A stretch of DNA of 14,497 nt from positions 1 through 14,497 of the forward strand of contig CAZFIR010000004.1 in assembly GCA_964519535.1 (NCBI GenBank). Reading direction: 5' to 3'. The translations under genes and the position numbers were made by a program. Shown piece by piece: positions 7,622-12,953 of the stretch (the first letter of the stretch is position 1; each line of letters opens with the position of its first letter). The notes under the pieces are model-generated. The model searched no databases. It was not told the DNA's origin and saw only the letters and a list, made by a program, of their open reading frames with translations. Source of the stretch: CAYWLI01 sp964519535 (lineage in GTDB: Bacteria > Desulfobacterota > B13-G15 > RBG-16-54-18).

Positions 7622-7672
7622 TCCCTCTCCCCTCTGGGGCCGGGACCTTACGGCCCGTCAGCGGGAGAGGGA
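7622..7672. repeat. Large palindromic hairpin element upstream of ftsY
   Basis: A perfect 10-bp inverted repeat TCCCTCTCCC (7622-7631) / GGGAGAGGGA (7663-7672) encloses a second 6-bp repeat GGGCCG (7637-7642) / CGGCCC (7651-7656) with an 8-base loop. The nested arrangement and lack of a T-run on either side suggest a REP- or MITE-like dispersed element rather than a terminator. No second copy was seen in this window. Confidence 0.55.
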
Positions 7673-7724
7673 GTAGATGGCATTTTAATCGCTCCGGAGA
7701 CTGATGCTGTCATAGGAAAATATG

Positions 7725-7747
7725 AAAAAAGGAAGGTGATTCTTCCC
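7725..7747 (-). terminator. Intrinsic terminator after the BadF-type ATPase gene
   Basis: On the minus strand, immediately after the stop codon at 7749, GGAAG pairs with CTTCC around a 6-base loop, and a run of six Ts (7730-7725) follows directly. It closes the carrier-hydratase-activase operon. Confidence 0.7.
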
Positions 7748-7748
7748 G

Positions 7749-8525
7749 TTAGAAGCCATTCAAGGCGAAGAGGGCCGCACCCAGGGCCCCAACAATCTGC
7801 GGCTCAGAATAGATGGCGAGAGGGGTCTCCAGCTTCGCTTCCAGGGCCTTGACCACGCCGATGTTTTTGGCCACCCCGCCGGTCATGACCACCGGCGGTT
7901 TCACTTCCCCGATCCTTTCGAGGAGCCCGAGGGTCCTGTCCGCGATGGCCTTGTGGATGGCATGGAGGATATCCTCTACAGGATGCCCTTCCGAGACGAG
8001 GGAGACCACCTCCGACTCGGCAAAGACGGTACAGATACTGCTGATCTTGAGCTCATCCTTGTACTGGAGGGATCGCTCGCCCATCTGTTCGAGCTCTACC
8101 GTCAGGGCCTTGGCCATTACCTCCAAAAACCTTCCCGTGCCGGCAGCGCACTTATCGTTCATGTCAAATTCCAGCACCCTTCCCTTTTCATCCGCCCTGA
8201 TCACCTTGGTATCCTGTCCCCCGATGTCGATGATGGTACGGCACTCGGGAAAGAGATGGCTTACCCCCTTGGCAATACAGGTTATCTCGGTAATCTTTTG
8301 ATCGGCGAACTCGGCGATCTGCCGGGCGCACCCGGTGGAGACAATCCGCGTGATCTCCTCCCGTTTGACCTTGGCCTTTTCAACGGCGTGCTCCAGGGAG
8401 AGCCGGGAGGCCTCCTTACTGGAACCCCCGGTCAGGACGATGGCATACCCCAGCATCCCCCTCTCTTTATCGAAAACAACGGTCTCAGTAGAAAGTGACC
8501 CGATATCTATCCCTGCCGCAATCAT
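7749..8525 (-). CDS. BadF/BadG/HgdC-type ATPase (acyl-CoA dehydratase/reductase activator)
   Basis: A 258-residue ASKHA-fold ATPase. Relatives are [4Fe-4S] homodimers that use ATP to push a low-potential electron into 2-hydroxyacyl-CoA dehydratases or benzoyl-CoA reductases. It has GIDIGSLST (5-13), IDIGGQDTKVI (99-109), NDKCAAGTGRF (123-133), ICTVFAESEV (164-173) and TGGVAKN (215-221). Cys126 and Cys165 match the two cluster ligands known in HgdC. The length fits the single-subunit activators rather than the longer BcrA/BcrD subunits. No dehydratase or reductase subunit is encoded nearby, so its partner is unknown. It is the last gene of the operon, 12 bases after the crotonase stop. AAAGGAG touches the ATG with no spacer, which is unusual; an in-frame TAG (the crotonase stop) rules out an upstream start. 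Confidence 0.92.
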   Translation of the reverse strand: MIAAGIDIGSLSTETVVFDKERGMLGYAIVLTGGSSKEASRLSLEHAVEKAKVKREEITRIVSTGCARQIAEFADQKITEITCIAKGVSHLFPECRTIIDIGGQDTKVIRADEKGRVLEFDMNDKCAAGTGRFLEVMAKALTVELEQMGERSLQYKDELKISSICTVFAESEVVSLVSEGHPVEDILHAIHKAIADRTLGLLERIGEVKPPVVMTGGVAKNIGVVKALEAKLETPLAIYSEPQIVGALGAALFALNGF

Positions 8526-8537
8526 CTCCTTTCGCCT

Positions 8538-9311
8538 CTACTCCCCCTTCCAGACGGGTTTGCGCTTCTCCATAAAGGCCGTAAGCCCTTCGTTGGCGTC
8601 ATGGGTGCTCATGAGATCCCCTTTGTAGATGGCCTCAGATCTCTGCAAGGCCTGCTCGAAGTCTACATCCATCCCTGCCAGCACGGCCCGTTTGGCCCAC
8701 TTGAGGGCAACAGGGCTCTTATCGGCAAGCCTGTCGATGAACTTGTCAACCTCTTGGATCAGCTTATCTTCCGGGACGGCCAGGTTGATCAGCCCGATCC
8801 GCTCAGCCTCCTTGGCATCGATGGAATCCCCTGTCAGGATGATTTCGAAGGCCTTCTTTACGCCGATGAGCCGGGGGAGCCAGGCCACCACCATGGACGG
8901 ATAGACAGCCAGTTTTATCTCCGGCTGGCCGAATTGTGATTTCTCAGAGGCAATGACCATATCGCAGAAGACGGCAACCTCAAACCCCCCTCCCAGGGCG
9001 AAACCATTGACCACGCCCAGGGTGGGCAGATCGAGCGTTGCCATGATCCGGAAGATTTGGTGAAAGACCGCTATCATCTCATCAACCTTGTCGGCGGTGT
9101 GATCCTTTACATCCACCCCCGTGGAGAAGGCCTTATCCCCGGCCTGGGTGATCACGAGGAGCTTCAGTTCTTTCTGTCGCCCCTTGACCTCCTCCAGGGC
9201 CTGGTTCATCTCCCGCATGGTCTTGATATCGAGGACGTTGTACGGCGGGCGGTTGATGGTTATGGTTGCTATCCCTTTTTTTACCTCAAAGAGGATATTC
9301 TCATAGCCCAT
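8538..9311 (-). CDS. Crotonase-family hydratase, cyclohexa-1,5-diene-1-carbonyl-CoA hydratase-like
   Basis: A 257-residue enoyl-CoA hydratase/isomerase family protein. Both catalytic glutamates of true hydratases are present: Glu111 in ALGGGFEVA and Glu131 in FGQPEIKL. The oxyanion-hole segment is FSTGVDVKDH (62-71). Several features recall the anaerobic benzoyl-CoA pathway hydratase (Dch/BamR): the His in VDVKDH, FHQIFR (83-88), GDSIDAKEAERIGLI (161-175), and the C-terminal LMSTHDANEGLTAFMEKRKP (233-252). That comparison is from memory, not an alignment, so the specific substrate is tentative; a general short-chain enoyl-CoA hydratase is the alternative. GAGGGG precedes the ATG, and the gene starts 10 bases after the biotinyl carrier and ends 12 before the BadF-type ATPase, indicating one operon. 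Confidence 0.85.
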   Translation of the reverse strand: MGYENILFEVKKGIATITINRPPYNVLDIKTMREMNQALEEVKGRQKELKLLVITQAGDKAFSTGVDVKDHTADKVDEMIAVFHQIFRIMATLDLPTLGVVNGFALGGGFEVAVFCDMVIASEKSQFGQPEIKLAVYPSMVVAWLPRLIGVKKAFEIILTGDSIDAKEAERIGLINLAVPEDKLIQEVDKFIDRLADKSPVALKWAKRAVLAGMDVDFEQALQRSEAIYKGDLMSTHDANEGLTAFMEKRKPVWKGE

Positions 9312-9321
9312 TGCCGCCCCC

Positions 9322-9537
9322 TCACTCTATGACCATGAGGACGGTATCCGATGTTACCTCATCCCCTGCCTTGACATTGACCTCTTTCACGGTCCCCGAA
9401 ACCGGGGCCACCACAGGCATCTCCATCTTCATCGCCTCCAATGTGGCCACCTGATCATTCTCCTTTACCTGATCCCCTGCTTTCACATTGACGGTCACGA
9501 TCTTCCCTACCATGGGTACAGTCACCGATGTCGCCAT
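9322..9537 (-). CDS. Stand-alone biotinyl carrier protein
   Basis: A 71-residue single biotinyl/lipoyl domain with the signature EAMKM at 34-38; Lys37 is the expected biotin site, and a Met-Lys-Met context indicates biotin rather than lipoate. The flanking valine/glycine repeats (VPMVGKIVTVNVKAGD and its mirror VAPVSGTVKEVNVKAGD) are the two halves of the flattened barrel. Such carriers shuttle carboxyl groups in acyl-CoA carboxylases or Na+-pumping decarboxylases (for example glutaconyl- or methylmalonyl-CoA decarboxylase). No biotin carboxylase or carboxyltransferase lies in the window. It has an excellent ribosome site (AAGGAGGT) and its own promoter, and is first in the operon with the hydratase and ATPase. 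Confidence 0.93.
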   Translation of the reverse strand: MATSVTVPMVGKIVTVNVKAGDQVKENDQVATLEAMKMEMPVVAPVSGTVKEVNVKAGDEVTSDTVLMVIE

Positions 9538-9575
9538 ATCCGACCTCCTTTTTCCCTAATTTTCACCTTGTGCAT

Positions 9576-9603
9576 TTAATAACAAAAAGGGGGGTTATGT
9601 CAA
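9576..9603 (-). promoter_or_regulatory. Sigma-70-like promoter of the carrier-hydratase-activase operon
   Basis: On the minus strand a perfect TTGACA (9603-9598) is followed by a 16-base spacer and TATTAA (9581-9576); TTAAAT at 18-base spacing is an alternative -10. Transcription would begin near 9569, leaving a leader of about 30 bases before the strong AAGGAGGT site. It lies in the 73-base gap after recG, so the operon need not depend on recG transcription. Confidence 0.65.
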
Positions 9604-9610
9604 GCCTTCT

Positions 9611-12046
9611 CTACCCCACGGCAGCAAGCTCCAACCGCGCCTGCCACTTCTCCTGGATGATCTCCTTCAGGGGCAGGTGTTCCTCACTGCTCAGTTCAGG
9701 GTCATGCTTGATAAGGGCGAAGGCCTCCCGGCGGGCCTGCTGGAGGAGGCGGACATCCCTAATGATGTTGGCCACCCTGAAGTCGGGCAACCCCCACTGC
9801 CTCACCCCCAAAAACTCGCCCGGGCCTCTGATGGCCAGGTCCTCCTCGGCGATCCGGAATCCGTCGGCGGTCTTCTCCATGACCTTCAGGCGACGCCATG
9901 CATCCTTGCCAATCCGGGCAGGGGCCAACAAGAGGCATACTGACGGGTGGGAACCCCTCCCGATCCTCCCCCGCAGCTGATGCAGTTGCGAGAGGCCAAA
10001 CCGCTCGGCGTGCTCCACCACCATGACCGTGGCATTGGGGTAGTCTATCCCCACCTCGATCACCGTGGTGGCCACGAGGACCTGAATCTCCCCCTCCCGA
10101 AAGGCCCGCATGGTTCGCTCCTTTTCCTCACTCTTCATCCTGCCGTGGATGAGTCCGACCCGATAGTTGGGGAAGACCTCCTGCTGGAGGCACTGGGCAC
10201 CCTGGGTGGCGTCTCGCAGGTCCATCCGCTCCGACTCCTCCACCAAGGGGTAGACGACGAAGGCCTGCCTCCCCTTCTCTAGCTCCTCCTCCGTCGTGCG
10301 GTAGACTTCTCCCCGCTCCTTTTCTCGGTAGACCATGGTAACGATGGGGCTCCTGCCCGGAGGGAGTTCATCCAGGACCGATACCTCCATGTCCCCGTAG
10401 AGGGTCATGGCCAAAGTCCGGGGGATGGGCGTGGCGGTCATTACCAACAGGTCCGGAATCATCCCCTTCCGCTTCAGGCGGGCGCGCTGCATCACCCCAA
10501 AGCGGTGCTGCTCATCCACCACACTGAGGCCCAGTTTCTTGAAGGAGAGCCCCTCTTGGATGAGGGCATGGGTCCCCACCACCAGCTGGGCCTCTCCCTC
10601 CGTGATGGCCGCATAGAGCTCATCGCGCTCCTTCCCCTTGATCCGCCCGGTCAACAGGACGGGCTTTATATCCAGCCCCTCCAACCACTCTCTGAGGTTG
10701 AGGTAATGCTGCTCCGCCAGGATCTCAGTCGGGGCCATCACGGCCGCCTGGTAGCCGTTGTCGATGGCGATGAGCGAGGCGATCAGCGCCACTGCCGTCT
10801 TACCGCTCCCCACATCCCCCTGCAGCAGGCGGTTCATGGGGTGGGGCTCGGCCATATCCCCCTTGATCTCCTCGACCACCCGCTGCTGGGCCTTAGTAAG
10901 GGTGAAGGGGAGTCTTTCCAGGAGCTGATCAGCCGAGGGGGTCCTCTCTACACCGAAGGCGATCCCCTCCTCCTGGGCGATGCCCCTGCGCCGCAGCGCC
11001 ATACCCAACTCCAGGAAGAAAAACTCCTCAAAGGCCAACCGCTGATGAGGCCGGGAGGTCTTGAGGTTGAGCCGCTCGATGTCGAGATACCCCTGCGGGA
11101 AGTGGACCTCGCACAGGGCCTCGGAGAGGGGCATCAGGTTGCATCGCTGGCTCACCTGGGGGGGGAGGGGGCTTGTCATCTTGCCGGCGGCATCCTGCAC
11201 CACCTGGTGCATGATCCCCCTGATCCGGCGCTGGTAGAGCCCCTCGGTCTCAGAATAGACCGGGACGACGCGCCCGAAGTGCAGGGAGTCCCCTTCCTTG
11301 CCCTCGACCCACTCCAGGTCAGGGTGGTGTATCTCCTTTTGTGCACGATACCCCCGTACGTCCCCGCAGAAGATGACCTGGTCACCCTTTTTGAGGCGTC
11401 CCCTGATGTACTTGATCCCCTGAAACCACTTGGCAGTAATAAAGCCGCTGCCGTCCCCCAGCATAGCCTCATAGACCCTGCGCCGGCTCTTGGGGTAGAC
11501 CACCTCACCCGCCGCAATCACCTCAGCATACCCCACACAGCGATCTCCCACCCTGAGATCAGCCACCCGCCTGATCTCCCGGCGGTCCTCATACCGGATG
11601 GGGAGGTTGTAGAGGGCGTCCTCTACGGTCTCTATCCCCTTCTTCTTGAGCAACTGGGAGATCTTCGGCCCGACCCCTTTGACGTATTGTATGGAGTTCC
11701 TCAGGACATGGGCTATCTCCTCCTGGCGATAGGGTGTGTTATTCTCCATGGGTGCCAGCAATCCCCTGATCTCGGCCAGCAACCGTTCCCCTTCCCTGAT
11801 CCGCTCCTCTTTTGCACCATCCGTGGCCTCCTCAAAACCGACGAAGCGCTCGTGTAAGGTCCTGAGCTTGGTTTGTATCGACGAATCCGGGGAAAGGGAA
11901 ATGGCCTCCTGGGCCAGGCCGGTGATCAGGTCCTCCAGACCTTTGATGTTAGGGAGCCGGGAGAAGTTGTCTCTGGAGGCGAGGGCCAAGGGGCCGGCAA
12001 GAGCGCCGATGATTTCGATGAGCCTATCCGTAGGAGCGTTTTGCAT
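9611..12046 (-). CDS. recG: ATP-dependent DNA helicase RecG
   Basis: An 811-residue RecG, the branched-DNA translocase that regresses stalled replication forks and processes recombination intermediates. The core has the helix-hairpin-helix-like YVKGVGPK (121-128), the OB-fold wedge domain (about 165-260), Walker A GDVGSGKT (410-417), DEQH (511-514), TATPIPRTL (537-545), GLIHGRMKSEEKERTM (631-646), VATTVIEVGIDYPNA (658-672) and QLHQLRGRIGRG (687-698). The first 115 residues are an extra helical N-terminal extension, making it longer than the roughly 690-residue enterobacterial protein; such extensions occur in several phyla. The gene contains a run of eight Gs (11158-11165) that stays in frame. 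The start is not certain: only ACAGGT precedes the ATG. It lies 87 bases behind the zinc-ribbon gene, with a hairpin and possible promoter between. Confidence 0.96.
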   Translation of the reverse strand: MQNAPTDRLIEIIGALAGPLALASRDNFSRLPNIKGLEDLITGLAQEAISLSPDSSIQTKLRTLHERFVGFEEATDGAKEERIREGERLLAEIRGLLAPMENNTPYRQEEIAHVLRNSIQYVKGVGPKISQLLKKKGIETVEDALYNLPIRYEDRREIRRVADLRVGDRCVGYAEVIAAGEVVYPKSRRRVYEAMLGDGSGFITAKWFQGIKYIRGRLKKGDQVIFCGDVRGYRAQKEIHHPDLEWVEGKEGDSLHFGRVVPVYSETEGLYQRRIRGIMHQVVQDAAGKMTSPLPPQVSQRCNLMPLSEALCEVHFPQGYLDIERLNLKTSRPHQRLAFEEFFFLELGMALRRRGIAQEEGIAFGVERTPSADQLLERLPFTLTKAQQRVVEEIKGDMAEPHPMNRLLQGDVGSGKTAVALIASLIAIDNGYQAAVMAPTEILAEQHYLNLREWLEGLDIKPVLLTGRIKGKERDELYAAITEGEAQLVVGTHALIQEGLSFKKLGLSVVDEQHRFGVMQRARLKRKGMIPDLLVMTATPIPRTLAMTLYGDMEVSVLDELPPGRSPIVTMVYREKERGEVYRTTEEELEKGRQAFVVYPLVEESERMDLRDATQGAQCLQQEVFPNYRVGLIHGRMKSEEKERTMRAFREGEIQVLVATTVIEVGIDYPNATVMVVEHAERFGLSQLHQLRGRIGRGSHPSVCLLLAPARIGKDAWRRLKVMEKTADGFRIAEEDLAIRGPGEFLGVRQWGLPDFRVANIIRDVRLLQQARREAFALIKHDPELSSEEHLPLKEIIQEKWQARLELAAVG

Positions 12047-12057
12047 ACCTGTCTATA

Positions 12058-12086
12058 AGGATACACTTTTCCGTCGAAGGGTTCAA
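12058..12086 (-). promoter_or_regulatory. Possible recG promoter
   Basis: On the minus strand TTGAAC (12086-12081), a 17-base spacer, and TATCCT (12063-12058), each matching the consensus at 4 of 6. The predicted transcript would start only a few bases before the recG ATG, which makes it doubtful unless recG is nearly leaderless or starts further in. Confidence 0.25.
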
Positions 12087-12103
12087 TCCCGCCAATGGCG
12101 GGA
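12087..12103. repeat. Short perfect inverted repeat between the zinc-ribbon gene and recG
   Basis: TCCCGCC (12087-12093) and GGCGGGA (12097-12103) pair with a 3-base loop. No T-run follows on either strand, so it is not a standard terminator. It may be a dispersed repeat or an RNA-processing/attenuation site within the recG transcript. Confidence 0.5.
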
Positions 12104-12133
12104 CTGGAATCCTACAGGTCATGTATTGTGAGG

Positions 12134-12322
12134 TTATTTTCCCCTCTGATCGGTTGGGGGCGTCTCATGAAGGGGTTCTATGATCTTTATATACTCCCGC
12201 TGACACTGCTCACACCTGATCCGGTTCTCCCCCGGCTGAAGGTCGCGGTATTCCACCACCTCGTCACAGTAGGGGCAGCGGTTGGGAAAAGAGCTGACAA
12301 ATATCTCCCTGCGCTCAGACAT
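12134..12322 (-). CDS. Small zinc-ribbon protein
   Basis: A 62-residue protein with two CxxC knuckles: Cys16-Pro-Tyr-Cys19 and Cys37-Glu-Gln-Cys40, spaced as in rubredoxin-like zinc ribbons. The knuckle context (NRCPYCDE, IRCEQCQREY) and short charged tail are typical of small unnamed zinc-ribbon proteins. Its partner is not known and I assign no function. Only a weak TAAGAT lies upstream of the ATG. It starts 36 bases after the membrane-protein gene and lies 87 bases before recG, all on the minus strand, so it may be co-transcribed with the former. Confidence 0.75.
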   Translation of the reverse strand: MSERREIFVSSFPNRCPYCDEVVEYRDLQPGENRIRCEQCQREYIKIIEPLHETPPTDQRGK

Positions 12323-12358
12323 GACGATTTATCTTAGAAGCCCTTTGTATAACACTCT

Positions 12359-12773
12359 TCAGGTTTTATTTGGTTTAAGATTCCTGGTATACAAATAACT
12401 GAAAAGATAGAGCCCTGTTACTATCCCTTGAAATATCCACGTAGGAACCATTCTGTCCGCAAGGATAAGACCTGTTGCCACCGCATATATCCCCGTTATG
12501 ATGAGGCCGAACAGGACAGGAAAGACGGTCAGGAGAAGGACCCCCCTTCGCTCAACAGGTCTTCTATCCGCCCAAATCAAAAGGAACGTCCACCCCAGCA
12601 TTAAAGAGGCACCCAGCCCCATGGCATATCTATATTCATAGCCCGGATTGAAATCAGGTATGCCGTACGTTGACCCCCCCCAACCTTGGAAACAACATAA
12701 TGATTGCAGATAAGGCGTCAGCTACAGCACCAATCCAGTAACAGACCCTCAACAGAAGAATCTTTTTTCGCAT
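12359..12773 (-). pseudogene. Small four-helix membrane protein, split by a frameshift at a G8 run
   Basis: Two minus-strand frames together form one sensible protein of about 137 residues. The 5' part starts with an ATG at 12773 behind an ideal AAAGGAG and reads MRKKILLLRVCYWIGAVADA..., then stops at 12654 after 39 codons. The 3' part is open in another frame through YGIPDFNPGYEYRYAMGLG... to the stop at 12359. The frames join at a run of eight Gs on the coding strand (12681-12674): removing one G gives LFPRLGGSTYGIPDFNPG with no break. Four hydrophobic helices are predicted (about residues 8-27, then three in the 3' part), with no catalytic motif. Function is unknown. The broken state may be a homopolymer sequencing error, phase variation or true decay. 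An extension of the 5' frame to a Met at 12872 is unlikely, since the ribosome site and promoter lie inside it. Confidence 0.8.
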
Positions 12774-12810
12774 CTCTTTCTCCTTTACGATTTGATGAGA
12801 CTCTCGAAAA

Positions 12811-12839
12811 GAGATAGCAGAGGGGGAGCGGGATGTCAA
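12811..12839 (-). promoter_or_regulatory. Candidate promoter of the small membrane-protein gene
   Basis: On the minus strand a perfect TTGACA (12839-12834), a 17-base spacer and TATCTC (12816-12811; 3 of 6). Transcription would start near 12804, about 30 bases before the ATG at 12773 with its AAAGGAG site. Confidence 0.45.
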
Positions 12840-12891
12840 GGTAGGTAAAGAACTCAGACTGACCCAGGACAATTGCTCTCATGATCAAATA

Positions 12892-12920
12892 TTGAAATCT
12901 GATCTCCTTGTATTTATCTT
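12892..12920 (+). promoter_or_regulatory. Candidate promoter of the acyl-CoA synthetase gene
   Basis: TTGAAA (12892-12897), a 17-base spacer and TATCTT (12915-12920), giving a leader of about 27 bases. A competing candidate is TTTACA (12919-12924), 18 bases, GATAAT (12943-12948), which would start the transcript at about the ATG itself. The true gene start has only a weak AGG close upstream, so leaderless initiation is conceivable. Confidence 0.45.
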
Positions 12921-12953
12921 TACAAAAAACCCTCTGTGTGTTGATAATAGGAC

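Noticed and set aside
10505..11857. 450-codon plus-strand open frame opposite recG
   Set aside because: It is rich in Leu, Pro, His and Gly with no family motif, and lies wholly antisense to a clear RecG; it results from the G/C-rich codon bias.
12078..12095. tRNA T-arm-like GGTTCAATCC
   Set aside because: The flanking bases do not form the 5-bp T stem, and no acceptor, D or anticodon arm is present; it is part of the inverted repeat region.
12774..12872. Upstream extension of the small membrane protein to a Met at 12872
   Set aside because: The ideal ribosome site lies just before the ATG at 12773 and a TTGACA-type promoter lies within the extension, so translation should begin at 12773.
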